Assembly (NCBI RefSeq): GCF_002135345.1
Contig: NZ_NEGI01000001.1
Coordinates: forward strand, 248,001 to 312,000
DNA length: 64,000 bases
Direction: 5' to 3'
DNA from: Acinetobacter sp. ANC 4648
GTDB lineage: Bacteria; Pseudomonadota; Gammaproteobacteria; Pseudomonadales; Moraxellaceae
Shown piece after piece: positions 17,629-27,411 of the stretch. Below the pieces are notes generated by a model that had not been told where the DNA came from, searched no databases, and was given only the letters and a program-made list of their open reading frames with translations. The stretch's first letter is position 1; each line of letters begins with the position of its first letter. The translations under genes and the position numbers were made by a program.

Positions 17629-17663
17629 AGCCAATTGGCTAGATCAAGGTTTAAACCTATACT
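17629..17663 (+). promoter_or_regulatory. Probable promoter of the ETF-QO gene with palindrome over the -35 box
   Basis: TTGGCT (17635-17640), a 17-base spacer and TATACT (17658-17663) fit a sigma-70 promoter for the gene at 17800. The -35 box is the right end of a perfect 12-base palindrome, AGCCAATTGGCT (17629-17640), a possible operator. The start would lie near 17670, giving a leader of about 130 bases. Confidence 0.5.
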
Positions 17664-17799
17664 AGCGCAACACTATAAAGGGTACGATATCAGAATTGTA
17701 CCTATGAATTAAGCATACTCACGGCAGCACCGATTTTTTTATTTTTGAAATAATGAAATGAATACGGTTGCCACCTTTAGCTAATATGAGGAGTCCTAC

Positions 17800-19512
17800 A
17801 TGGAACACATCGAACGTGAATCGATGGAGTTTGACGTAGTTATCGTCGGCGCTGGCCCTGCTGGTCTTTCTGCTGCGATCAAAATTCGTCAACTTGCAAT
17901 TGAAAACAACCTCCCAGATCTATCTGTATGTGTGGTTGAAAAAGGCTCTGAAGTTGGTGCGCATATCCTTTCTGGTGCTGTACTTGAACCACGTGCAATC
18001 AATGAACTTTTCCCAAATTGGAAAGAAGAAGGTGCGCCATTAAACGTACCTGTAACTGAAGATAAAACATACTTCTTGCTTTCTGATGAAAAATCACAAG
18101 AAGCGCCACATTGGATGGTTCCAAAAACCATGCATAACGATGGCAACTATGTGATTTCTTTAGGTAACGTGGTTCGTTGGTTAGGCACTAAAGCTGAAGA
18201 ATTAGAAGTTTCAATCTTCCCTGGTTTTGCTGCATCCGAACTACTTTATCATGCAGATGGTTCGGTAAAAGGGATTCAAACAGGTGATATGGGGATTGGT
18301 AAAGATGGCGAACCGACGCACAACTTTACCCCTGGCTACGAATTACATGCGAAATACACTGTTTTTGCTGAAGGTTGCCGTGGTCATTTAGGCAAACGCT
18401 TAATTGCTAAATATAACCTAGACCAAGATGCTGATCCGCAGCATTACGGTATTGGGATCAAAGAGCTTTGGGAAATTGATCCTGCAAAACACAAACCTGG
18501 TTTAGTAATGCATGGTTCGGGCTGGCCATTAAATGAAACAGGTTCATCTGGTGGTTGGTGGTTATACCATGCTGAAAATAACCAAGTGACTTTAGGTCTT
18601 ATTGTTGACTTGTCATATACCAATCCTAATATGTATCCATTTGCTGAAATGCAACGTTGGAAAACACATCCTCTAATCAAGCAGTATCTTGAAGGTGGAA
18701 AACGTATTTCTTACGGTGCACGCGCTATCACCAAAGGTGGTATGAATGCCTTACCAAAACTCACTTTCCCAGGTGGTTGCTTAATTGGTGATGATGCTGG
18801 TTTCTTAAACTTTGCAAAAATCAAAGGCTCTCATACGGCTATGAAGTCTGGAATGTTGTGTGGTGAAGCTGTATTTGAAGCCATTCAAGCTGGTGTAGAA
18901 AAAGGCGGTGATTTGGCCGTTGCACGTGTGACTGAAGGCGAAGATTTATTTGCTAAGGAATTGACTGCTTATACCGACAAATTTAATAACAGTTGGTTAA
19001 AAGAAGAGTTATATCGTTCACGTAACTTCGGTCCAGCTATGCATAAATTTGGTTTATGGATGGGTGGGGCATTTAACTTTATCGATCAGAATATTTTTAA
19101 AGTACCTTTCACATTACATGATTTAGTGCCTGATTTCAGTGCGTTAAAAACTATAGATGCATCAACCTTCAAACCAAACTATCCAAAACCAGATGGCAAA
19201 ATCACATTTGATCGTTTATCTTCTGTTTTTGTATCGAATACGGTGCATGAAGAAAATCAGCCAGCGCATTTGAAATTGACTGATGCATCTATTCCTGTCA
19301 ACGTAAACTTACCGAAATGGGATGAGCCTGCTCAGCGCTATTGCCCAGCCGGTGTTTACGAAATTATGGAAAATGATGATGGTTCTAAGCGTTTCCAAAT
19401 TAACGCAGCCAACTGCGTCCATTGTAAAACTTGTGATATTAAAGATCCATCTCAGAACATTACTTGGGTAACACCTGAGGGTGGTGGTGGTCCGAACTAT
19501 CCAAATATGTAA
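17800..19512 (+). CDS. Electron transfer flavoprotein-ubiquinone oxidoreductase
   Basis: ETF-QO takes electrons from reduced ETF, the acceptor of acyl-CoA dehydrogenases, and reduces ubiquinone at the inner membrane. The FAD motif DVVIVGAGPAGLSAAIKI is at about 14-31. The C-terminal ferredoxin-like part holds the [4Fe-4S] ligands: a cysteine in YCPAGVYEI (near 514) and CVHCKTC (about 539-545), followed by GGGGPNYPNM as in ETFDH. At 570 residues it is full length. GAGGAG lies 8 bases before the ATG and a strong terminator follows. It links functionally with the acyl-CoA dehydrogenase at 400. Confidence 0.96.
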   Translation: MEHIERESMEFDVVIVGAGPAGLSAAIKIRQLAIENNLPDLSVCVVEKGSEVGAHILSGAVLEPRAINELFPNWKEEGAPLNVPVTEDKTYFLLSDEKSQEAPHWMVPKTMHNDGNYVISLGNVVRWLGTKAEELEVSIFPGFAASELLYHADGSVKGIQTGDMGIGKDGEPTHNFTPGYELHAKYTVFAEGCRGHLGKRLIAKYNLDQDADPQHYGIGIKELWEIDPAKHKPGLVMHGSGWPLNETGSSGGWWLYHAENNQVTLGLIVDLSYTNPNMYPFAEMQRWKTHPLIKQYLEGGKRISYGARAITKGGMNALPKLTFPGGCLIGDDAGFLNFAKIKGSHTAMKSGMLCGEAVFEAIQAGVEKGGDLAVARVTEGEDLFAKELTAYTDKFNNSWLKEELYRSRNFGPAMHKFGLWMGGAFNFIDQNIFKVPFTLHDLVPDFSALKTIDASTFKPNYPKPDGKITFDRLSSVFVSNTVHEENQPAHLKLTDASIPVNVNLPKWDEPAQRYCPAGVYEIMENDDGSKRFQINAANCVHCKTCDIKDPSQNITWVTPEGGGGPNYPNM

Positions 19513-19520
19513 TCTTCAAT

Positions 19521-19551
19521 AAAAAAATCCCCTGCTCAGGGGATTTTTTTA
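19521..19551 (+). terminator. Terminator of the ETF-QO gene
   Basis: AAAAAATCCCCT pairs with AGGGGATTTTTT around a short GCTC loop, 9 bases after the stop codon. It is symmetric and may also serve the converging TusA-family gene. Confidence 0.9.
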
Positions 19552-19572
19552 TTCTAAGTTTTCTATTCTGAC

Positions 19573-19830
19573 TTAACCTTTCTTCACCAAATAATGAAAC
19601 TCTTTATTGCCTGCATCATCTAACAGTTCTTCTTGTAATAATAATTCATGCCCTAAATGCATACAAAATTTAGGAATATCCCAAGACGTTGAATTATCGG
19701 TAGCAAAGACTTCAACGATATCTCCTGACTTTGACTTACGAATCGCTTGATGTAACATCATCACAGGTTCTGGACAACGTAAACCACGCGTATTCAGTTG
19801 AAGCGTAGCGGTGATAGCCTGATCAGACAT
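19573..19830 (-). CDS. TusA-family sulfur carrier protein
   Basis: A small protein of the TusA/YeeD family with the signature RGLRCPEPVMML; C19 in the CPEP motif would carry the persulfide in sulfur relay, for instance to 2-thiouridine synthesis in tRNA. The start at ATG 19830 has an AGAGAA ribosome site; an in-frame ATG at 19854 would add 8 residues. About 85 residues is typical. Whether this is the TusA of tRNA thiolation or a paralogue cannot be decided here. Confidence 0.88.
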   Translation of the reverse strand: MSDQAITATLQLNTRGLRCPEPVMMLHQAIRKSKSGDIVEVFATDNSTSWDIPKFCMHLGHELLLQEELLDDAGNKEFHYLVKKG

Positions 19831-19947
19831 AATCAATTCTCTTATAAAATTCATCTTGATTTTAACATATTCTAAATTTGTCTGAACCTAATCTAAAAGT
19901 GCAATTCAAATCACATCTACATTCATCCAATTGCTGCATTTTAGCGA

Positions 19948-19975
19948 TAGACTTCTGTAGTTTCTTCGGTATGAT
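19948..19975 (+). promoter_or_regulatory. Possible promoter of corC-lnt
   Basis: TAGACT, a 16-base spacer and TATGAT lie 39 bases before the corC start; both boxes are partial matches to sigma-70 consensus. Confidence 0.35.
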
Positions 19976-20013
19976 AAATTTACTTTTTGAAATAAGAGTC
20001 TTTAGGAAAGATC

Positions 20014-20853
20014 ATGCACGAGGAATCAGGCCCATCGTGGGGAATGCGTGGCTTACGCAAATGGTTAGGTACCGCACCAGAAACCCGCGATGAACTACTA
20101 AAATTAGTACAAGATTCACGTCGTTTTTTAGAACCCGATACAGTTGCAATGTTAGAAGGCGTCTTAGACCTTCCAGCAACCAAAGTTCGTGAAGTCATGA
20201 CACCGCGGACAGCAATGGTCAGCTTACAAGAAGATGATCAACTGCTCGATATTTTGCATGTCTTGATTGAGTCAGCACATTCACGCTTTCCTGTATTTTC
20301 AGCCAACCAACCGGATAATGTGGTCGGAATTTTACTGGCGAAAGACTTACTCCCTTTTTTATCCGATCGCTCATCTGTCGTTGATATTCGAGCATTGATG
20401 CGTCAGCCACAATTTGTGCCTGAAAGTGCACGCTCAGATCAAGTCTTGCGGATGTTGAAAAACACTCAAACGCATATTGCGGTGGTGATTGATGAATATG
20501 GCTCAACGTCAGGTTTAGTCACATTAGAAGATATCTTGGAAGAGATTGTCGGCGAAATTGAAGATGAGCATGACAATGTTGATGAAGAGGCTCAATTTAT
20601 TATTCCTGATACAGCACATAACACGGCCAATACATGGATAGTGCAAGCATTGACACCTATTGAATACTTCAATACTGTTTTAAATGCTGATTTTTCAGAT
20701 GATGAGGTCGAAACAGTGGGCGGACTATTACTTCAAGAAATTGGCTTAGTCAGCGATTTAAAAGGTCAAATTATTGAGCTTGGCGATTGGGAGTTTACGA
20801 TTATTGAAGCTGATGCCCGTACGATTCATCTAATCCGAGCTGTACATAAATGA
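20014..20853 (+). CDS. corC: CorC/HlyC family CBS-domain protein
   Basis: A 279-residue soluble protein of the CorC (YbeX) type, implicated in magnesium/cobalt efflux and, more recently, in ribosome metabolism. It has two CBS domains (about 66-125, beginning VREVMTPRTAMV, and 130-190 with HIAVVIDEYGSTSGLVTLED) and a C-terminal CorC_HlyC domain (about 205-279). No membrane segment is present. AGGAAA precedes the ATG. Its TGA overlaps the lnt start as ATGA, the usual corC-lnt coupling. Confidence 0.93.
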   Translation: MHEESGPSWGMRGLRKWLGTAPETRDELLKLVQDSRRFLEPDTVAMLEGVLDLPATKVREVMTPRTAMVSLQEDDQLLDILHVLIESAHSRFPVFSANQPDNVVGILLAKDLLPFLSDRSSVVDIRALMRQPQFVPESARSDQVLRMLKNTQTHIAVVIDEYGSTSGLVTLEDILEEIVGEIEDEHDNVDEEAQFIIPDTAHNTANTWIVQALTPIEYFNTVLNADFSDDEVETVGGLLLQEIGLVSDLKGQIIELGDWEFTIIEADARTIHLIRAVHK

Positions 20854-22409
20854 GAGCTTACTTTGACAAACTGTTAACTTCTTCAGCTCAAAATAAACCA
20901 CTCCCCTTTATCTATCCTTTAATTATTTCACTGATCTCAGGTGCAATATTCAGCCTAGCGCTGGCACCTTTTTATTGGTGGTGGCTAGCCATTCTTTCCC
21001 CAGCCTTATTGTATGCGTGTTTACATCAACGTACTGCAAAGCAAGCTTTTGCACTGGGTTTGAGTTACGGTTTTGGACTTTGGTTTGTTGGGGCATTCTG
21101 GTTGTATACCTCTATCCATGTATATGGGGATACCAATGCTATTTTAAGCGTATTAATGATTGTGCTGATGGCATTAGTCATGGGCTTATTTACCGCAGTC
21201 CAAACTTGGGTGTATCGCCGTTTCTTTCCAGAAACACCGCTGACATTTGCACCGCTGTGGGTACTCTTTGAGTGGTCTAAAACTTGGGTATTTACTGGGT
21301 TTCCATGGCTGTTTGCAGGCTATGCTTTTACTGAACGCTTCCTAGATGGCTATGCCCCGCTATTTGGGGTTTTTGCAGTATCCTTCGTAGCCATTCTACT
21401 GGCCTGTGCTTTAGTTGAAATACTTAGAAAACGAATCTTCTGGCTTATCCCATCTGCCTTATTATTATTGGGGGCTTGGGCTGTAGCACAAATTCAATTT
21501 GTTCAACCTAAAGCAGAAAAACCACTGAGTGTTTCTTTAATACAAGGCAACATCCCACAAGATTTAAAATGGTTAACTGAATATCAGGCTAAAACTTTAC
21601 AGATTTATGCCAATTTAAGTCGTACCGAATGGGGCCGAGACGTTATCGTTTGGCCAGAATCATCGATTCCCTTATTCCAAACAGATATTCAAGAATTTTT
21701 GGATATGATGGATCAACAAGGAAAAAAAACAGGCACCGCTTGGGTTACTGGCATTCCGTATTGGGATTTAAAAGAATCTCAACAACAAGGCTATCCAATG
21801 TACTTCAACAGTATGATGGCTTTAGGTAGTGATGCCTCAGGACTTTACAAAAAGCAGCGCTTGGTTCCATTTGGTGAATATATTCCGTTGTCTGGCTTAC
21901 TCAGTTGGGTACTTCCTGCGTTACAGAATGATCCATCTATGAGTGGTTTTTCACGTGGTTCGAGTGAACAAAAACCTTTTAATATTAAAGGTCACAAGCT
22001 TTCAGCTGCAATTTGTTATGAAGTCGCCTATCCCAATCTTACTCGTCGCAATGCCTTAAATAGTGACTTTTTAGTGACTGTTTCCAATGATGCTTGGTTT
22101 ACTGGAACAGCTGGGCCATTACAACATTTACAAATGGTTCAAATGCGGGCTAAAGAAAATGGTCGATGGTTCATACGTGCCACCAATACTGGTGTCACCG
22201 CATTTATTGATCATAATGGTCATATTGTCAAACAAGCACCTATGGATCAAGAAGCGGTACTACGTGGTGATCTACCTGCAATGCAAGGTCAGACTTGGTA
22301 TACTCGCTTCAGCGATTGGCCAATTTTAGGATTTTCGGTATTTTTATTACTTTTAGGTTGGATATATCGACCTAAAACAATAGATGTCAGCTTCAAGTCA
22401 CGACGTTAA
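20850..22409 (+). CDS. lnt: Apolipoprotein N-acyltransferase
   Basis: Lnt adds the third acyl chain to lipoproteins in the inner membrane. About six N-terminal membrane helices (to about residue 215) precede a periplasmic nitrilase domain with the catalytic triad in WPESSIP (Glu near 270), KKQRLVPFGE (Lys near 335) and AICYE (Cys near 389), matching E. coli positions 267/335/387. The length of 519 residues is normal. It overlaps corC by four bases. A bidirectional terminator follows. Confidence 0.95.
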   Translation: MRAYFDKLLTSSAQNKPLPFIYPLIISLISGAIFSLALAPFYWWWLAILSPALLYACLHQRTAKQAFALGLSYGFGLWFVGAFWLYTSIHVYGDTNAILSVLMIVLMALVMGLFTAVQTWVYRRFFPETPLTFAPLWVLFEWSKTWVFTGFPWLFAGYAFTERFLDGYAPLFGVFAVSFVAILLACALVEILRKRIFWLIPSALLLLGAWAVAQIQFVQPKAEKPLSVSLIQGNIPQDLKWLTEYQAKTLQIYANLSRTEWGRDVIVWPESSIPLFQTDIQEFLDMMDQQGKKTGTAWVTGIPYWDLKESQQQGYPMYFNSMMALGSDASGLYKKQRLVPFGEYIPLSGLLSWVLPALQNDPSMSGFSRGSSEQKPFNIKGHKLSAAICYEVAYPNLTRRNALNSDFLVTVSNDAWFTGTAGPLQHLQMVQMRAKENGRWFIRATNTGVTAFIDHNGHIVKQAPMDQEAVLRGDLPAMQGQTWYTRFSDWPILGFSVFLLLLGWIYRPKTIDVSFKSRR

Positions 22410-22480
22410 TTTCGAGCAGCCTTCCATTGAAAAGGGCAAGTAAATAAGCACTTCGCCAGTACAGCTGAAGAAAGTGAACC

Positions 22481-22520
22481 ATCAATAAAAACCGAGGACT
22501 CATCCTCGGTTTTTATTGAT
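22481..22520. terminator. Bidirectional terminator between lnt and a converging gene
   Basis: A perfect 18-bp stem (22481-22498 with 22503-22520) with a CTCA loop has A-rich and T-rich arms, so it can terminate transcription from both sides. Confidence 0.9.
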
Positions 22521-22536
22521 GGTATAACCATATGGT

Positions 22537-22872
22537 CTAAATCTGAGTGGCTAAGTACGACACCATAACCGTGAGACAGAGCATTGGAAGATAACGATAA
22601 ATCTGAACAAGCTGTTTTTCTAATGACGATACAGATTGTAAATTAATTTGCATAACAGTCGCGTTTAATGCACTGTAAAAACTAATAATCGTGAATGCAC
22701 TAAATATGCTAATGGCTAAAAAACCTAATACAATTTGGCTACTGGTATCCGTGCCTTGTACTAGATTGATAAAGAACTGACTCAAAGGTAATAAGCTCAG
22801 AACCAATAAAACAGATTTGAGCATTGACCAATGAAAATGGTTTATTTCATCTGATAACAATAATGCTTTCAT
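22537..22872 (-). CDS. Small integral membrane protein, 111 residues
   Basis: Three hydrophobic segments are visible (about 18-38, 46-68 and 93-109) in a protein with a charged N-terminus. GAGGAAA lies about 8 bases before the ATG. The segment between helices two and three (NATVMQINLQSVSSLEKQLVQ) is amphipathic. I do not recognise a family or a function. It is convergent with lnt and separated from gspG by an AT-rich gap. Confidence 0.65.
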   Translation of the reverse strand: MKALLLSDEINHFHWSMLKSVLLVLSLLPLSQFFINLVQGTDTSSQIVLGFLAISIFSAFTIISFYSALNATVMQINLQSVSSLEKQLVQIYRYLPMLCLTVMVSYLATQI

Positions 22873-23074
22873 CTTATTTTCCTCGGCAAATAGGCTGCCT
22901 AAGAACTATTATGCAAGCTTTCGTTTAAATAAAAAGTCTAATTTTATTCATTGTTTACATTTCTTGTAACTATTAAATATGAAAATAATTCTTATTATAA
23001 CTCTCAAATCGAAAAAATATAAATTCACATTTTAATTCATATAGTTAGGTTAATATTTATAATTAAGAAAGATT

Positions 23075-23117
23075 ATCACTTCATTTAAGATTTATATGTA
23101 TCTACATATGAAGTGAT
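23075..23117. repeat. 10-bp inverted repeat in the gap downstream of gspG
   Basis: ATCACTTCAT (23075-23084) pairs with ATGAAGTGAT (23108-23117), with a second 5-bp stem in the loop. It lies 35 bases past the gspG stop (on the - strand) and could be its terminator, but the following T tract is poor. The remaining part of the 280-base gap shows nothing recognisable. Confidence 0.45.
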
Positions 23118-23151
23118 TCTTTCCATTCATTTTATTTAGAATGATTCTTAA

Positions 23152-23589
23152 TTAAGGCTGATAATAAATATCAGCATCATTTTCTTCACCACCTTGCTTA
23201 CCATCGGCACCAAAAGAATATAAATCAAAAGGTCGTCCTTCAGAGCCTGGAATTACGTATTGCATATCATTATCCCAACTGTCTTTTGGATAACCACCTT
23301 TAACATAGCCCCCTGGTAACCAATTTTTTGCTGTCGCTGGTTGCTTCACCAATGCATCCAAACCACCTTCCTGAGAATTGGGGAAATGACCATTATCTAA
23401 TTTATATTGATCCAGTGCTCCTGCAACCCCTTTCAGTGCAATTTTCGTTGTATCGACTTTCGCCTTTTCACCACGGCCCATGACATTCGGAACAATTAAA
23501 GCGGCAAGTACCCCTAAAATTACAATCACGACCATAACTTCAATTAAAGTAAAACCTGATTGTTTGGTTTGATACATTTTCCGTTGCAT
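23152..23589 (-). CDS. gspG: Type II secretion major pseudopilin GspG
   Basis: Major pseudopilin of the general secretion (type II) pathway. The prepilin peptidase site is visible as KQSG-FTLIEV (cleavage after G12), followed by a hydrophobic N-methylated helix and the GspG-specific C-terminal part with calcium-binding loop residues (FDLYSFGADGKQGGEENDADI). The length of 145 residues is typical. It follows gspF by 49 bases on the same strand. In Acinetobacter the T2SS genes are scattered over the chromosome, and this pair fits that pattern. Confidence 0.95.
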   Translation of the reverse strand: MQRKMYQTKQSGFTLIEVMVVIVILGVLAALIVPNVMGRGEKAKVDTTKIALKGVAGALDQYKLDNGHFPNSQEGGLDALVKQPATAKNWLPGGYVKGGYPKDSWDNDMQYVIPGSEGRPFDLYSFGADGKQGGEENDADIYYQP

Positions 23590-23638
23590 TAAAGTTCTCT
23601 CTTACAAATTCGTCATAAAATAATCATGATTATTCGGT

Positions 23639-24844
23639 TTAAATCATATTGTTCATATTTACAATGGGCAACATCACAGCAATCACAATCACCAGCACAA
23701 TGCCCGCCATAAAAACTAACATTAATGGTTCAAGCAACGCCAATAAAGTTGAAATAAATGACGTCACCTCACGATCTTGCATACTAGCAGCACGCTCTAA
23801 CATCCGATCCAATTCACCCGATGCTTCACCACTTTTAATCATTTGTACCATCATCGGTGGGAAATAACCACAGCGCTCAAGTTGGGTTGCTAAGTTCCCT
23901 CCCTCTGTCACTTTCTCGGCGGCTAAATTGACCGCGTCCCGAATCACCCAATTACTACTAACGGCTGCACCTATTTTTAAAGCATCTACAAGCGGTACAC
24001 CAGATTGAGTTAAAATAGATAAAGTACTGGCAAAGCGTGCTGCATTTATACCACGGGATAATTTACCCAATAATGGCAATTTGAGTGTTAAACGATCAAA
24101 TGCGTAATGACCTGCAGATGTTCTAAGGAAGCGTATCAATAAGAAAATTCCCAGCACTGTCGCCACAATCATAAAGGGCCAAGCGGTGCGAATAATCTCA
24201 CTGGCTTTCATAAGTGCCACGGTAATCCATGGCAAGGCTTGTTTACTTTGATCAAAGGTTTTTACTATGTCTGGTACGACATATGTCATCAACCCCATCA
24301 CAATACCAAACGACATCAACATCAATATAATCGGATAAATCATGGCACCCTGAACTTTCTTTTGCATCGCAAAACGATTTTCAGTGTAATCTGCCAATTG
24401 GTCTAAAATTAAATCTAAATGTCCTGAACGTTCACCCGCTGCAATCGTTGCAATGTATAAATCTGGGAAACGTCCGATTTGTTGCATTGCTTGTGCGAGT
24501 GAGTGACCTTCCAAAACTTTCGAACGCACAGACAATAATAAATTTTGGACATGCGTTTTTTCACTTTGTTTGGCCACAGCACGTAAGGCTTCTTCCAAAG
24601 GAATTGAAGCCGCGACCAATACCGCCAGCTGCCGAGTCATTAAGGCTAAATCATAAGCTGAAAATTTCTTTTGAAACCAAGCTGATGTTTTATTTTTATC
24701 TTTTTGCTCCACAGCATCCACAGCAACAGGAATCCACTCTTTGTCGCGCAGTTGTTGTCGAATTTGGCGTGCTGAATCTCCCTCTAGCACACCTTTTTGT
24801 TGCTTCCCAGAAGCATCAAGGGCAGTAAATTGATATGCAGGCAT
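23639..24844 (-). CDS. gspF: Type II secretion inner-membrane platform protein GspF
   Basis: GspF is the polytopic platform protein of the T2SS inner-membrane complex. Two repeated T2SSF domains (about 70-195 and 270-395) with the conserved pattern LxxMxxxGExSGxLdxxL are visible as IATIAAGERSGHLDLIL and MIKSGEASGELDRML. Three membrane helices lie near 170, 220 and 375. The N-terminal YQFTALDASGK segment is typical. Its start is divergent from priA with about 150 bases between; gspG follows. Confidence 0.95.
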   Translation of the reverse strand: MPAYQFTALDASGKQQKGVLEGDSARQIRQQLRDKEWIPVAVDAVEQKDKNKTSAWFQKKFSAYDLALMTRQLAVLVAASIPLEEALRAVAKQSEKTHVQNLLLSVRSKVLEGHSLAQAMQQIGRFPDLYIATIAAGERSGHLDLILDQLADYTENRFAMQKKVQGAMIYPIILMLMSFGIVMGLMTYVVPDIVKTFDQSKQALPWITVALMKASEIIRTAWPFMIVATVLGIFLLIRFLRTSAGHYAFDRLTLKLPLLGKLSRGINAARFASTLSILTQSGVPLVDALKIGAAVSSNWVIRDAVNLAAEKVTEGGNLATQLERCGYFPPMMVQMIKSGEASGELDRMLERAASMQDREVTSFISTLLALLEPLMLVFMAGIVLVIVIAVMLPIVNMNNMI

Positions 24845-24998
24845 TATAATGCTCTAGTTTTCCTAAATTTTTAGTCTAAGCAGTTGCGTCCGACCCTAAA
24901 AATCATTCATATTTATGTCTATAAATGATGATCACACTCTAACATAAGCCCAAACCGTACACGATACTATTTCACCTTTGAGTAACTGATAATTGCAT

Positions 24999-27224
24999 AT
25001 GTCGAAACCAACAGATTCAAGCCTCGCTCTTTACCGCATACGGGTTGCCTTGCCTGTGTATCTGTACGATTGTTTCGACTACAAACTCAGTGCTGAGCAA
25101 TATCAACAAGCTGACGTTGGGGCTCGTGTTGCCGTCTCTTTTGGTCGGCAGAATCTCACAGGTGTGATCGTTGAAAAATTAGCATCTGATGCACCCGTTG
25201 ACCCACGCTTTCAACTTAAATTCATTACTGAATTGCTCGATGAAACGGCCATATTAAATGACAAAGTTTTAAGTTTGTTGACATGGTCTGCACAGTATTA
25301 TCAATTTCCAATCGGTGAGGTCATACAAACTGCATTACCAACGTTATTACGGCAAGGTAAACCTTATAATTTATTAGCACGAATCTGGAAAGTTTTAGAT
25401 TTAACAGCAGAAGACAAAGTTAAACGTTCTGAAAAACAACAAGCGGCCTATAAAATTCTAAAGCTACACCCTCAAGGAACGCAGGAAAATATTCTAAATT
25501 TAAGTGGCATTGAAACAGCAACACTAAAAGCAATTGAAAAAAAAGGAATTATTCGATGTGAATTAGAACAACAAAATTTCGCACCTGAACCCGTACAATT
25601 GGCACAAATGCCTTTAACTGCCAATGATGAACAAAAAAAAGCGATTCAAACGATTTTAAAAGCACAAAAAAAGTATCAGGCTTTTTTATTGGATGGCTTA
25701 ACGGGAAGTGGTAAAACTGAAGTTTATTTACAAGTCATGCATGAGGTTTTAAAACAAGGCAAACAAGTGCTGGTTTTAGTGCCCGAAATTGGTTTAACCC
25801 CACAAACTATTAGTCGCTTTCAGTCACGCTTCCATTGCAATATTGTACTGTTACATTCGGGGCTAAATGACACCAAACGGCTACAAGCATGGCAATCTGC
25901 GCAAACTGGCAAAGCCTCGATTATTCTTGGAACGCGTTCAGCTATTTATACCCCACTCCCTCACCTCGGCTTAATTATTTTAGATGAAGAACATGATCTT
26001 TCATTTAAGCAGCAAGAGGGCTTCCGTTACCATACCCGTGATGTTGCTTTATATCGTGCCCATTTAGAAAACTGCCCGATTATTTTAGGATCAGCTACTC
26101 CTAGTATTGAAAGCTACCATTTAGCTGAACAAGATAAATTAACACGATTAGAATTAAATCAACGTGCAGGCGCTGCTGTCATGCCAAAAATGCATTTAAT
26201 TGACTTAAAAATAGCGCAAAAAAAACATGGAATCAGTAGCCAATTAATTGATGAAATCAAAAAGCGCTTAGACAAAAAAGAGCAAGTATTAATTTTCTTA
26301 AATCGTCGTGGCTATGCACCTGTTTTAATCTGTGAAAGTTGTGCATGGCAAGCCAATTGTCCACATTGCGATGCACATTTTACTCTACACCTGAAGCCTT
26401 ATTCACATTTACATTGTCATCATTGTGGCACGATCAACCGTTTGCCCGATGCCTGCCCACAATGTCATCAACACACGTTAAAACCAATTGGAATGGGTAC
26501 CGCCAAAGTTGAAGAAAGTTTAAATGAACTTTTTCCAGACTTTCCAGTATTACGTGTTGATCGTGACTCAACCAGTCGTGTTGGCAGTTGGCAGAAGATT
26601 TATGATCAAATACAAAAAAGTCAGCCGATGATTCTTTTAGGCACACAAATGCTGGCTAAAGGGCATCACTTTCCTTATGTCACTTTAGTTGCGATTTTGG
26701 ATATTGATGGTGGCTTACTGAGTGTTGATTTTCGTGCCCCAGAACGCACCGCACAACTAATTATTCAAGTGGCAGGTCGCTCAGGACGCGGTGAGAAGAA
26801 AGGTGATGTCTACCTACAAACATTACGCCCTGATCATCCTATGTTTGAAATTTTAATGCAGCAGGATTATCGAACCTTTGCCAAACGAACACTGACAGAT
26901 CGACAATTGGCTTTACTGCCACCTTGCCGTTATGCCGTCTTAATTCGCTGTGAATCTCGCAGTCAGGATGAAAATCAAAAATTCTTAAGCGAAATGACTC
27001 AACAACTCCGACAAAATACAGAAGCAAATTTAATTGATATTTGGGGCCCTATTCCTGCACCGATGGAACGTAAAGCTGGACGTTATCAAGCTCATGTGGC
27101 CTTACTTTCACAGGATCGTGCCAAAATGCATTTCTATATTCGTCATTGGTGGCAACAGCTCTTACACAGTAAGCCTTCGTCTATGAAGCTAACCATTGAT
27201 GTTGATCCGCAAGAATTAAATTAA
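24999..27224 (+). CDS. priA: Primosomal replication protein N' (PriA helicase)
   Basis: PriA recognises stalled or repaired forks and reloads the replisome after recombination. The helicase motifs are DGLTGSGKTEVY (Walker A, near 231), LDEEHD (Walker B) and GSATPS. Eight cysteines between about 440 and 490 (CESC, CPHC, CHHC, CPQC) form the two zinc sites. The ATG at 24999 is preferred over an in-frame TTG two codons earlier. The 741-residue length is normal. It complements RecBCD, encoded at 38-47.6 kb, in break repair. Confidence 0.95.
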   Translation: MSKPTDSSLALYRIRVALPVYLYDCFDYKLSAEQYQQADVGARVAVSFGRQNLTGVIVEKLASDAPVDPRFQLKFITELLDETAILNDKVLSLLTWSAQYYQFPIGEVIQTALPTLLRQGKPYNLLARIWKVLDLTAEDKVKRSEKQQAAYKILKLHPQGTQENILNLSGIETATLKAIEKKGIIRCELEQQNFAPEPVQLAQMPLTANDEQKKAIQTILKAQKKYQAFLLDGLTGSGKTEVYLQVMHEVLKQGKQVLVLVPEIGLTPQTISRFQSRFHCNIVLLHSGLNDTKRLQAWQSAQTGKASIILGTRSAIYTPLPHLGLIILDEEHDLSFKQQEGFRYHTRDVALYRAHLENCPIILGSATPSIESYHLAEQDKLTRLELNQRAGAAVMPKMHLIDLKIAQKKHGISSQLIDEIKKRLDKKEQVLIFLNRRGYAPVLICESCAWQANCPHCDAHFTLHLKPYSHLHCHHCGTINRLPDACPQCHQHTLKPIGMGTAKVEESLNELFPDFPVLRVDRDSTSRVGSWQKIYDQIQKSQPMILLGTQMLAKGHHFPYVTLVAILDIDGGLLSVDFRAPERTAQLIIQVAGRSGRGEKKGDVYLQTLRPDHPMFEILMQQDYRTFAKRTLTDRQLALLPPCRYAVLIRCESRSQDENQKFLSEMTQQLRQNTEANLIDIWGPIPAPMERKAGRYQAHVALLSQDRAKMHFYIRHWWQQLLHSKPSSMKLTIDVDPQELN

Positions 27225-27411
27225 TGTGCTCAAGCAGCACAATGTAAGCGCTGCTTATCACCCAAACGGTACATGTCTCATGATTCAGGTTAAACCGTAG
27301 TAAGGCAACAGAAATGAATAGAGTTATTCAGTCAATACAATTAATGCGTAGAGTTTTTACATTTCACGCTACAATTTCATTAGCAAAAATGAAATAACTT
27401 AGGACGAGTGG

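Noticed and set aside
22920..23150. Fur box in the gap between the small membrane protein gene and gspG
   Set aside because: The AT-rich ATAATTCTTATTAT stretch resembles part of a Fur site but lacks symmetry, and no iron-related gene is adjacent.
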